Shown here in pieces: positions 17,718 to 25,466 of a DNA stretch of 40,358 nt (position 1 is its first letter; each line of letters begins with the position of its first letter). The notes beneath the pieces are model-generated. The model made no database searches. It had not been told where the DNA came from and saw only the letters and a program-made list of their open reading frames with translations. Both the position numbers and the translations under genes were made by a program. Origin of the DNA: Sedimentisphaerales bacterium (GTDB lineage: Bacteria > Planctomycetota > Phycisphaerae > Sedimentisphaerales > Anaerobacaceae); assembly GCA_016927855.1 (NCBI GenBank), contig JAFGLV010000128.1, forward strand, positions 1 through 40,358. The letters run 5' to 3'.

Positions 17718-20408
17718 TTGAGTGTCCAGTCCGCCACGCCACGTCGCCAATGGGAGTTTCAGCTTAGCAGTATCGAGGACCTCTGCGAGCTGAGCCGTCG
17801 CCTGGGTGTCTCGGTTGACGCGATCGACGATTTGTCCATCCTGGCCCAGCCGGTCGAGTTTGGCGGACTGACGATCCCCAATTCACTATCGGTTCACGCA
17901 ATGGAGGGCTGCGACGGCGACGCGCAGGGGCGCCCCACCAAGCTGACCGTCCGCCGCTACGAGCGGTTCGGTGCCGGCGGCGCCGGGCTGCTCTGGGCCG
18001 AGGCGATCGCGGTCGTTCCCGAAGCCAGAGCCAATCCGCGCCAATTGTGGCTGCACGAAGGCAGCAAGGAGGCCTTCGCCGCGATGGTCAGCCGGGCGCG
18101 AGCGAGAGCGGCGGAGGCCAACGGCATCGCCCACCGTCCCGTTCTGGTCGCGCAACTGACACATTCCGGACGGTACAGCAAGCCTCGCGGCGTCGCGGAG
18201 CCGATGATCGGCCAGCGCGATCCGTATCGCGATCCGCTCATCCCCCAGTGGCCTCCGCATGCCAAGGGCAAGAGCAAGATCCCGGACGACTACCCCCTCG
18301 TGACGGACGATTACCTCGACCAGCTCCAGGACGCCTACGTCCAGGCCGCGCGGATCGCCTTCGAGGTCGGCTTCGACGCGGTCGATATCAAGTCGTGTCA
18401 CGGCTACCTGATCAACGAATTGCTGGCCTGCCACACGCGCGAAGGCAAGTATGGCGGCTCGTTCGAGAACCGCACGCGGCTGCTGATCGAGACGGTCGAT
18501 CGGATCCGGCGGGAACTAGGCGAAAAGGCTCGCATTGTCACGCGGCTGGGCATCTACGACGCGATCCCCTATCCGTACGGCTGGGCGGTGGATGAGAACG
18601 ACTACACCAAACCCGACCTGACCGAGCCGAAGAAGCTGGTCGGTATGCTCCAAGAACGCGGTGTTGAGCTGATCGACATCACGGTCGCCAATCCCTACTA
18701 CAATCCGCACGTCGGAAGGCCCTTCAACGAGCCCATCGTGGGAGGTTATGACGAGCCGGAGCACCCGCTGGCCGGCGTCGCCAGGCTTGTCAGCCTCACA
18801 GGCCAGATGCAGCAGGCGTATCCCGACATGGCCCTGGTCGGAACGGGCTATAGTTGGCTGCGCACGCTGATGGCCAATGTCGGAGCGGCCAACAAGGCCA
18901 ACGGGCTCGTGACCATCGTCGGAGGCGGCCGTATGGCCTTCGCCTATCCCGACTTCGCACGGGACATCGTCACCAAAGGCCAAATGGACCCGAACAAGGT
19001 CTGCATCGGCTGCAGCGCATGCACGCAGATCATGCGGGATGCCGGCCGGACCGGTTGCGTCGTGCGTGACAGCGCCGTCTACGGACCGATCTTCAGGCAT
19101 GGTCGCATGAGCGACCGGGACAACCTGCTGCGCCTCGCCGCCGACTGCCGCAACTGCCAGGAGCCGACGTGCCAGCTTGCCTGCCCGGCCGGGATCGACA
19201 TTCCGAGATTCATCGACCTGTTCCTCGACGGTAAGGAGCGTCAAGCGTACGAAGTGATCCGCCAGGCTAACGTCTTCCCGGAGGTCTGCGCGTGGCTTTG
19301 TCCCGTCGAGCAGCAATGTCAGGGCAATTGCCTCCGGGGCTTCATCGGCGACCGACCCCTGCCGATTGCCGATATCCAGCGGTATCTGGCCGAACAAGCC
19401 AATAAGAACGGCTGGTCCAGACTGCGCATTCCGGCGCAGGCGACCGGCAAGCAGATCGCCGTCATCGGCGCCGGGCCGGCCGGCTTGGCCTGTGCAGCCC
19501 GACTGCTCGAAGCCGGCCACGCCGTGACCATCTTCTCCAAGAGCACGGAGCTGGGCGGGATGGTCGAATCGGTGATCCCGCCGGACCGACAGAGCAGCGC
19601 GTTATCGAACGAGCTGGCCGCGATCTTTGCCGATGTGCCCAAAAGCCGCATGACCCTGCGCCTGGGACAGGAACTGGACGCCACCAGCAACCTCGACACC
19701 ATCCTGTCGCAGGGTTTCGACGCCGCCTTCATCGGCCTGGGTCTGCCGAAGGCTACCAGCGTGACAGACAAGCAGATGACCGGTTTATGGAACGCGATGG
19801 ACTTCCTGGCCCAGGCCAAGCTACCCGGCAAGGTCGATCTGGCCGGCAAGTTGGTCGCGGTCATCGGCGGAGGCAATACCGCGATGGATGTCGCTGTCAC
19901 CGCCAAGTCTCTCGACGCCAAAGACGTCTACCTGATCTACCGCCGCTCGTTCAAAGAGATGCCTGCCTGGAGCGCCGAGCGCGAGCGAGCCGTCAATGAA
20001 GGCGTACACTTTCTCATCCTGACCCAGCCGTTGGAATACCTTGGCGCAAACGGTACGTTGACCGGGATCAAGCTCTGTCCCACGCGGCTGGGCGCGCCCG
20101 ACCAGAGCGGCCGGCGGCGACCCGAGTCCCTGACCACCAGCGCCTACGATCTGGACATGGACGTCGTGGTCGAAGCCATCGGCCAGGTGGCACAAGACGA
20201 CATTGAGCCGACGCTGCCCGGCGTGGATATCAGCGATGGCTTGATACAGACGCAGAACGGCACCCTGTCGACGTCCCGCCAGGGTGTCTTTGCAGGTGGA
20301 GACCTCGTCAGGGGACCGTCAACCGTGGTGGCTGCCGTTGCGGACGGCATGAGGGCCGCCGGACAGATCGATCAATTCTTGGCACAGACGCAACATCTTG
20401 CGTCTTAG
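17718..20408 (+). CDS. Old-yellow-enzyme / GltD-type fusion oxidoreductase
   Basis: 896 residues. The start is TTG 17718, supported by AGGAGG nine bases upstream. Residues about 40-420 form an FMN barrel of the 2,4-dienoyl-CoA reductase type (SCHGYLINELLACHTREGKY, GGSFENRTRLL). C429, C432, C435 and C447 probably bind one [4Fe-4S] cluster. Residues 477-538 carry two more cysteine sets (CRNC..TC..CPAGIDIP and CAWLCP..CQGNC) as in GltD and the PreT/DPD N-terminal domain. FAD and NAD(P) Rossmann folds follow (VIGAGPAGLACA 583-594, VIGGGNTAMD 715-724). FadH and BaiCD enzymes are about 670 residues and lack the GltD-type Fe-S domain. Electrons likely pass NAD(P)H-FAD-Fe-S-FMN to a double-bond substrate; the substrate is unknown. 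The last codons come from a palindromic repeat. Confidence 0.88.
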   Translation: MSVQSATPRRQWEFQLSSIEDLCELSRRLGVSVDAIDDLSILAQPVEFGGLTIPNSLSVHAMEGCDGDAQGRPTKLTVRRYERFGAGGAGLLWAEAIAVVPEARANPRQLWLHEGSKEAFAAMVSRARARAAEANGIAHRPVLVAQLTHSGRYSKPRGVAEPMIGQRDPYRDPLIPQWPPHAKGKSKIPDDYPLVTDDYLDQLQDAYVQAARIAFEVGFDAVDIKSCHGYLINELLACHTREGKYGGSFENRTRLLIETVDRIRRELGEKARIVTRLGIYDAIPYPYGWAVDENDYTKPDLTEPKKLVGMLQERGVELIDITVANPYYNPHVGRPFNEPIVGGYDEPEHPLAGVARLVSLTGQMQQAYPDMALVGTGYSWLRTLMANVGAANKANGLVTIVGGGRMAFAYPDFARDIVTKGQMDPNKVCIGCSACTQIMRDAGRTGCVVRDSAVYGPIFRHGRMSDRDNLLRLAADCRNCQEPTCQLACPAGIDIPRFIDLFLDGKERQAYEVIRQANVFPEVCAWLCPVEQQCQGNCLRGFIGDRPLPIADIQRYLAEQANKNGWSRLRIPAQATGKQIAVIGAGPAGLACAARLLEAGHAVTIFSKSTELGGMVESVIPPDRQSSALSNELAAIFADVPKSRMTLRLGQELDATSNLDTILSQGFDAAFIGLGLPKATSVTDKQMTGLWNAMDFLAQAKLPGKVDLAGKLVAVIGGGNTAMDVAVTAKSLDAKDVYLIYRRSFKEMPAWSAERERAVNEGVHFLILTQPLEYLGANGTLTGIKLCPTRLGAPDQSGRRRPESLTTSAYDLDMDVVVEAIGQVAQDDIEPTLPGVDISDGLIQTQNGTLSTSRQGVFAGGDLVRGPSTVVAAVADGMRAAGQIDQFLAQTQHLAS
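20386..20405. repeat. Palindromic repeat family C, copy 1 (inside the end of the fusion gene)
   Basis: AGACGCAA-CATC-TTGCGTCT, a perfect eight-base stem. The copy at 25415-25443 differs by one base in the core. Here it encodes the last residues (TQHLAS) of the fusion oxidoreductase, and the stop TAG lies right behind it. Confidence 0.8.
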
Positions 20409-20422
20409 AGGGGATTTGCAGC

Positions 20423-21220
20423 ATGCCGGAACGACCTGTAGCAATCATTACCGGAGGCAGTCGCGGAATCGGTGCGGCCATCGCCTTGGAATTGGCCAAG
20501 CTTGGCTACGACCTCGTCATTGCTCACTTCGACTTCAACGACCAGGGCCAGCCCGACGAGAGCAGAGCCCAGGAGACACAAAAGCAGGCGCAAGCGCTAA
20601 GAGCTACGTGCGAAGTCCTGCGGACCGACGTAAGCAAAGCTGAGGACCGCAAGAAACTGGTCGAACTGGCCAGGAGAAAATTCGGGCGCTGCCACATGCT
20701 CGTCAACAACGCGGGCGTCGCGCCCTCGAAACGGCTCGATCTGCTGGAGGCGACGGAAGAGAGCTTCGACCGGGTGATGAACATCAACCTTAAGGGGCCG
20801 TACTTCCTCACGCAGATGGTCGCCAACTGGATGATCGAGCAGAAGAAGACCGATCCCAGAGGCGGCTACCGCATCGTCAATACCGGCTCGATGTCCGCCT
20901 ACACGAGCAGCCCCTCGCGCGGCGAGTATTGCGTCAGCAAAGCCGGCGTCGGCATGATGACGATGCTCTATGCCGACCGGCTGGCCGAGTTCGGTATCGG
21001 GGTGTTCGAGATCAGGCCCGGCATCATCAAGACGGACATGACCAAAGTCGTCACCGCCAAGTACGACAAACTCATCGCCGAGGGCCTCACGCCGATCAAG
21101 CGTTGGGGCATGCCTGAGGACATCGCGCTGGCGGTCGGCGCCATCGCGGAAGGCCGGCTCGATTTCTCCACCGGCCAGGTTATCAACGTCGACGGCGGCT
21201 ACCATTTCCACAGGCTGTGA
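20423..21220 (+). CDS. Short-chain dehydrogenase/reductase (SDR)
   Basis: 265 residues, classical SDR length. The cofactor motif TGGSRGIG is at 10-17, NNAG at 95-98, and the catalytic residues are S156, Y169 and K173 (GEYCVSK). D36-to-D40 after the second strand (AHFDFND) favours NAD(H), but this is a weak guide. It resembles FabG-like and sugar-acid dehydrogenases; sequence alone does not give the substrate. It starts 14 bases behind the fusion oxidoreductase (AGGGG upstream of the ATG) and precedes a KDPG-aldolase-like gene, so a role in oxidising or reducing a sugar acid is the best inference; a fatty-acid role is unlikely. Confidence 0.88.
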   Translation: MPERPVAIITGGSRGIGAAIALELAKLGYDLVIAHFDFNDQGQPDESRAQETQKQAQALRATCEVLRTDVSKAEDRKKLVELARRKFGRCHMLVNNAGVAPSKRLDLLEATEESFDRVMNINLKGPYFLTQMVANWMIEQKKTDPRGGYRIVNTGSMSAYTSSPSRGEYCVSKAGVGMMTMLYADRLAEFGIGVFEIRPGIIKTDMTKVVTAKYDKLIAEGLTPIKRWGMPEDIALAVGAIAEGRLDFSTGQVINVDGGYHFHRL

Positions 21221-21228
21221 AACCGAAA

Positions 21229-21255
21229 TAGGTCCTATAGGTCGAATAGGACCTA
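21229..21255. repeat. Perfect inverted repeat between the SDR and aldolase genes
   Basis: TAGGTCCTAT (21229-21238), loop AGGTCGA, ATAGGACCTA (21246-21255): a perfect 10-base stem. It fills most of the 61-base gap. No T-run follows, so it is not a classical terminator; it may be another dispersed element or an mRNA processing or attenuation site. Confidence 0.75.
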
Positions 21256-21281
21256 GGCTTTCAGGAGGCGCGAGGAGCTTC

Positions 21282-22070
21282 ATGGACATCAAGACGACAA
21301 TTGCCACCGTGCTGAAAGACGGCTTCATCCTGGTCTTCAACCAGGACAAGCTCGATATTGTCAAGACCGCCGAGGCACTCCTGGCCGCGGGCATCGGCAA
21401 TATGGAGGTGACGTGCCGGATCAAGCAGCCACTGGAGAAGCTGTCGCGGCTGCGCAAGGAACTGCCCGACTTCGTCGCAGGCGCCGCGAGCCTGATCGAC
21501 TGGCCCGCTATGCTGAAGGTCTACAACGCGGCGCACGCCGACGATCCGCTGCCTTCATTGCAGCAGGTCGTCGACGCGGGCGCGAGCTATCTGGTCTCGG
21601 CGGTGAACTTCAGCGACGCAGGGTACGAGAAATTCGCCGGCAAGGTGCCGATGATCCCGGGTTGCGGCAGCGCCACCGAGATCGTCAGCCAGTATTCGAA
21701 GGGCGCCAATCTCTGCAAGATATTCCCCGCCAAGGAACTGGGCGGCCCCGCTTACGTCAAAGCCATCGACCCGGCCATCCACAAGACCATCAGTCTCGTC
21801 CCGACCGGCGGCACGAATGCCACGAACATCCCCGACTACGTCGGCGCCGGCGTGCTCGTGCTGGGCGGCTCGTTCAGCATGACCGACAAAGCTACGCTGG
21901 CCAAGATCATCGACGAGCAGGACTACAAGCTGCTGGCCCAGGAGCTGACCGTCGTCAAGGTGCTCATCGATCGGCTCCGCGAAGAGAAGTACCCGACGCT
22001 GGATTTCGCCCAGGCGTCGGTGGAACAGATCGCCAAGACAACCGGACGAGACTTCAACATCGGCAGGTAG
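21282..22070 (+). CDS. KDPG/KHG-type aldolase-like protein
   Basis: 262 residues, against about 210 for ordinary KDPG aldolase; the extra part is a C-terminal extension of about 45 residues. The class I aldolase residues are present: E42 (MEVTCR) as general base and K146 (CKIFPAKELGG) as Schiff-base lysine, followed by LVPTGGTNATNIPDYVGAG for the phosphate end. The family splits 2-keto-3-deoxy-6-phosphogluconate into pyruvate and glyceraldehyde 3-phosphate. A KDG-kinase-like gene in the same operon supports a 2-keto-3-deoxy acid phosphate as substrate, but which sugar is open. GAGGAG lies four bases before the ATG. The stop TAG is part of a palindromic repeat. Confidence 0.88.
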   Translation: MDIKTTIATVLKDGFILVFNQDKLDIVKTAEALLAAGIGNMEVTCRIKQPLEKLSRLRKELPDFVAGAASLIDWPAMLKVYNAAHADDPLPSLQQVVDAGASYLVSAVNFSDAGYEKFAGKVPMIPGCGSATEIVSQYSKGANLCKIFPAKELGGPAYVKAIDPAIHKTISLVPTGGTNATNIPDYVGAGVLVLGGSFSMTDKATLAKIIDEQDYKLLAQELTVVKVLIDRLREEKYPTLDFAQASVEQIAKTTGRDFNIGR

Positions 22071-22119
22071 GGGCAGGTCCCTGTGCCTGCCCAGGGCAAC
22101 CACGGGGGGTTGCCCCTAC
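22067..22119. repeat. Palindromic repeat family A, copy 2 (between aldolase and flavoprotein genes)
   Basis: Same 53-base element as at 2494-2546 but in opposite orientation; nearly identical. Its first bases GTAGGGG provide the TAG stop codon of the aldolase gene at 22068-22070. Confidence 0.85.
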
Positions 22120-22178
22120 AACGTATCGGGCGCCGTATAAATCGCAGGCGCCGTAAAGCGAAGGTGAGGTGTGAAGCC

Positions 22179-24221
22179 GTGAAGACCAGCAAGATCGCCA
22201 GGCAAGACGTCGCCATTCACCACTACAACACCGTGATCGTCGGAGCGGGCGCGGCGGGAATGAACTGCGCCGTCCATCTCTACGAGTTCATGAAAGGCAA
22301 AGGCGTCAAGGACCCGCAGAAGCGCATCGCGGTTCTCACCGGCGGCATCAAGCTTGGCGCCTCGCGCATGAGCGGCTCGGACAAGCAGACCTACTACAAG
22401 CAAGGCACGAGCCCTGAGATTCCCGACTGCGCCGAGGAGTTCGCCAAGACGCTGCTGGCCGGCGGTTGCTGTCACGGCGACCTGGCGCTGGCCGAAGGGA
22501 TCAGCTCGCTGCGCGAATTCTCGCACCTCGTACAGGCGGGCGTGCCCTTCCCCACCGACGCGATGGGCACCTTCATCGGCTACAAGACCGACCACGACCC
22601 GGCCGAGCGCGCCACCAGTGCCGGACCCAAGACGAGCAGATTTATGAGCGAATGCCTCCAGCGGCAGGTCGAAGGCTACGGCATCAGGATCTTCAACAAG
22701 AAAGAAGTCGCGCACCTGCTCGCCGTCGGCTCGGGTAAGACCAAGAGAATCGCCGGTGTGGTGACATTGAGAAAGTCCAAAGTCACGCAATCGCAGTGGG
22801 GGCTGAGCGTCTTTCTGGCCGAGAACGTGGTTCTCGCGGCAGGCGGTCCCGGCGCGTTGTACAAGACCAGCGTCTATCCCGAGGGGCAGATCGGCATTCA
22901 TGGACTGGCTTTCCGCGCGGGCCTGGCGGCCGAGAACGCTACCGAATCGCAGTTCGGTCTGGCCAGCACGAAGTTCCGCTGGAACGTTTCCGGCACGTAC
23001 ATGCAGGCGGTCCCGCGTATCTTCAGCACCGACGCGAGCGGCAAGGACGAGCGCGAGTTCCTGACCGACTTCTTCCCGTCCATGAGCAAGATGGCGACCG
23101 ATATCTTCCTGAAAGGCTACCAATGGCCGTTCGATCCGCAGCGCATCGAGAACCTCCAGTCGTCGCTGATCGACGTGCTCGTATTCAACGAGACGCAGAA
23201 GGGCCGGCGCGTGTTCATGGACTTCCGCAAGAACCCGATTGGCAATGCTTCGATGAAGCCCTTCGACGTCAAGGACCTCGAACCGGAAGCATACGACTAT
23301 CTCGACAAGGCGGGCGCCTTTCAGGCGACGCCGATCAAGCGGCTGGCTCACATGAACCCGCTGGCCATCGACATCTACAAGGAAAACGGGATCAACCTCT
23401 ACAAGGAGCCGCTGGAGATCGCGGTCTGCGCCCAGCATAATAACGGCGGCTTTGCGGTCAACAAGTGGTGGGAATCGAACGTTCCACACACGTTCGTCAT
23501 CGGCGAGATGGCCGGCAGTCACGGCGTCAAGCGACCCGGCGGCTCGGCGCTCAACGCCGGACAGGCCGGTGGGCTGCGCGCCGCCGAGTACATTGCGAAC
23601 GTCTACGGAGCCGATGTCCCGACCTACGCCGGCCAGCGGAAGGAAATCGACCGGCAGATTGGCGAACTCACCGAGAAACTCAATGGATGGAAGGCGTCAT
23701 CCGGCGCGACGCCCAACGCTGTGATCGACGAGATTCAGAATCGTATGACCACATCGGGCGGACACATTCGCGAGCTCGCCGATGCCCGCAAGGCCGTCAA
23801 GGACGCCTTGAACCTCTACACCCAGATCGAGCAGAAGGGACTACAACTGAAGAATCCCAAGTCGGTGGTCGCGGCCATTCAGGCCGAGCACCTCGCACTG
23901 GCCAGCGTCGGCTATCTCAAGGCCATCGCCGAATTGCTCAAGCAAGGCAGCGGGTCGCGCGGCTCGCATCTCGTCCTCGCCGAGGACGGCGTCGAGATCC
24001 ACGAGGACGTCATCAACCAGGCAACGGGAAAGCCGCTGAAGTTCAAGCCCGAGAACACGGAGCTGCGCAGCTCCATCCTGCGGATCGAGCTCGACCCCAA
24101 GGCCAGGGACTTGTTCAAATGCACGAAGGCAGCGCCGAGGCCCATGCCGAAGGACCGAAAGGCCTTCGAGCCCGCTTGGCAGGACTACCGAGACGGCAAG
24201 ATATACCAAAGGAAAGTCTGA
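22179..24221 (+). CDS. FAD-dependent oxidoreductase of the fumarate reductase / succinate dehydrogenase flavoprotein type
   Basis: 680 residues from GTG 22179, chosen because GAGG lies upstream; the longer open frame begins inside the palindromic repeat and translates to a basic, non-protein-like leader. The FAD fold begins NTVIVGAGAAGMNCAVHLYE (about 17-36). Later motifs are VVLAAGGPGALYKTSVYPEG, HNNGGFAVNKWWESN and GEMAGSHGVKRPGGSALNAG, the usual flavin-binding end of this family. The C-terminal 130 residues are helical, like the capping end of SdhA/FrdA. There is no signal peptide and no Fe-S or membrane subunit nearby, so it is a soluble enzyme that probably uses the fusion oxidoreductase or a quinone as partner (inference). 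Substrate unknown. Confidence 0.85.
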   Translation: MKTSKIARQDVAIHHYNTVIVGAGAAGMNCAVHLYEFMKGKGVKDPQKRIAVLTGGIKLGASRMSGSDKQTYYKQGTSPEIPDCAEEFAKTLLAGGCCHGDLALAEGISSLREFSHLVQAGVPFPTDAMGTFIGYKTDHDPAERATSAGPKTSRFMSECLQRQVEGYGIRIFNKKEVAHLLAVGSGKTKRIAGVVTLRKSKVTQSQWGLSVFLAENVVLAAGGPGALYKTSVYPEGQIGIHGLAFRAGLAAENATESQFGLASTKFRWNVSGTYMQAVPRIFSTDASGKDEREFLTDFFPSMSKMATDIFLKGYQWPFDPQRIENLQSSLIDVLVFNETQKGRRVFMDFRKNPIGNASMKPFDVKDLEPEAYDYLDKAGAFQATPIKRLAHMNPLAIDIYKENGINLYKEPLEIAVCAQHNNGGFAVNKWWESNVPHTFVIGEMAGSHGVKRPGGSALNAGQAGGLRAAEYIANVYGADVPTYAGQRKEIDRQIGELTEKLNGWKASSGATPNAVIDEIQNRMTTSGGHIRELADARKAVKDALNLYTQIEQKGLQLKNPKSVVAAIQAEHLALASVGYLKAIAELLKQGSGSRGSHLVLAEDGVEIHEDVINQATGKPLKFKPENTELRSSILRIELDPKARDLFKCTKAAPRPMPKDRKAFEPAWQDYRDGKIYQRKV

Positions 24222-24297
24222 AGTGTGAAGTGTCAAGTTTGAAGCGTGAAGGACGATATATCGTTCTTGAAACTTGACACTTCAAACTTGAAACTCC
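24222..24297. repeat. Palindromic repeat family B, copy 2 (between flavoprotein and kinase genes)
   Basis: Arms AGTGTCAAGTTT (24229-24240) and AAACTTGACACT (24270-24281) are perfect over 12 bases around a self-complementary centre ACGATATATCGT (24253-24264). Same block structure as 8031-8103. It abuts the flavoprotein stop TGA and ends just before the kinase ribosome site. Confidence 0.85.
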
Positions 24298-24310
24298 GGT
24301 TGGAGACGTC

Positions 24311-25411
24311 ATGGCAGCCATCGATCTGAAACCGGCATCCGAGTGCAAGTACGACATCCTGTCGCTGGGCGAAATCATGCTCCGCCTCGACCCGGGCGAA
24401 GAGCGAATCCACACGACGCGCACGTTTCGCGTATGGGAAGGCGGCGGCGAATACAACGTCGCACGCGGCCTGAGACGCTGCTTCGGCAAGCGTGCGGCGG
24501 TGGTGACCGCGATCGTGGACAACCCGGCCGGCCGGCTGCTGGAAGATTTGATGCTCCAGGGAGGCGTCAACTTGGAATACGTCAAGTGGGTCCCGTTCGA
24601 CGGGATCGGCCGCAAGGTGCGCGTCGGGCTGAACTTCACCGAGCGCGGTTTCGGCTGTCGCGCCGCCGTCGGGTGCAGTGACCGAGCCAACAGCGCTGCG
24701 TCCCAACTGAAGAAAGGCGACATCGACTGGGACCAGATCTTCGGGCGCGACGGTATCCGCTGGTTTCACACCGGCGGCATCTTCGCCGGCCTTTCGGAAA
24801 CCACGCGCGACATCATCATCGAAGCGGTAACCACCGCCAAGAAGTATGGCACGATCGTTTCTTACGATCTGAATTTCCGCAACTCCCTTTGGAAGGACAT
24901 TGGCGGACAGGAAAAAGCTCGCGAGGTCAATCGCGCGATCGCTCCCTACGTCGATGTGATGATCGGTAACGAGGAGGACTTCACCGCCGCTCTCGGCTTC
25001 GAGGTCAAAGGGCTCGACAAGGGCTTCTCCAAGCTCGACCCGACGAACTTCAAGAAGATGATCGAAGCCGCGGTCAAGGAGTTTCCGAATTTCAAGGCGG
25101 TGGCGACCACGTTGCGGAACGCCAAGACCGCCTCGATCAACGATTGGGGCGCGGTGCTCTATTGCGGCGGGCAGTTCTACGACGCGATCCTGCGCGAGAA
25201 CCTGGAGATCCTCGACCGCGTCGGCGGTGGCGACAGCTTCGCCTCAGGCCTGATCTATGGCCTGATGGAAGGCAAGAGCCCTACAGAGGCAGTCAACTAC
25301 GGCGCCGCGCATGGCGCCCTGGCGATGACGACCCCAGGCGACACCACCACCGCCAGCCTGGCGGAGGTCGAAAAAGTCATGAAAGGCGGCTCCGCCCGCG
25401 TGGACCGATAG
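24311..25411 (+). CDS. PfkB-family sugar kinase, 2-keto-3-deoxygluconate kinase-like
   Basis: 366 residues; GGAG lies five bases before ATG 24311. The N-terminal part SLGEIMLRLDPGEERIHTTR and WEGGGEYNVARGLRRCFG matches KDG kinases. The PfkB C-terminal signature DRVGGGDSFASG holds the catalytic base D308 and the anion hole GGGD. The family phosphorylates a sugar or sugar acid with ATP. Together with the KDPG-aldolase-like gene it gives the lower part of an Entner-Doudoroff-type route: keto-deoxy acid to its phosphate, then cleavage. At 366 residues it is longer than the usual 310-340, with an insert near 225-260. A 5-dehydro-2-deoxygluconokinase role cannot be excluded. Confidence 0.87.
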   Translation: MAAIDLKPASECKYDILSLGEIMLRLDPGEERIHTTRTFRVWEGGGEYNVARGLRRCFGKRAAVVTAIVDNPAGRLLEDLMLQGGVNLEYVKWVPFDGIGRKVRVGLNFTERGFGCRAAVGCSDRANSAASQLKKGDIDWDQIFGRDGIRWFHTGGIFAGLSETTRDIIIEAVTTAKKYGTIVSYDLNFRNSLWKDIGGQEKAREVNRAIAPYVDVMIGNEEDFTAALGFEVKGLDKGFSKLDPTNFKKMIEAAVKEFPNFKAVATTLRNAKTASINDWGAVLYCGGQFYDAILRENLEILDRVGGGDSFASGLIYGLMEGKSPTEAVNYGAAHGALAMTTPGDTTTASLAEVEKVMKGGSARVDR

Positions 25412-25414
25412 CTC

Positions 25415-25443
25415 GGTAGAGACGCAGCATCTTGCGTCTTACC
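25415..25443. repeat. Palindromic repeat family C, copy 2 (between kinase and mtnA)
   Basis: GGTAGAGACGCA-GCATCT-TGCGTCTTACC, with core AGACGCAGCATCTTGCGTCT (25420-25439), one base different from the copy at 20386-20405. It starts four bases after the kinase stop codon. Confidence 0.8.
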
Positions 25444-25466
25444 AAAGACGTGACAACGGCACTGAC

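Noticed and set aside
22083..22178. In-frame upstream extension of the flavoprotein from ATG 22083
   Set aside because: It is encoded largely by the family A repeat, is very basic, and a GTG with a ribosome site lies at 22179.
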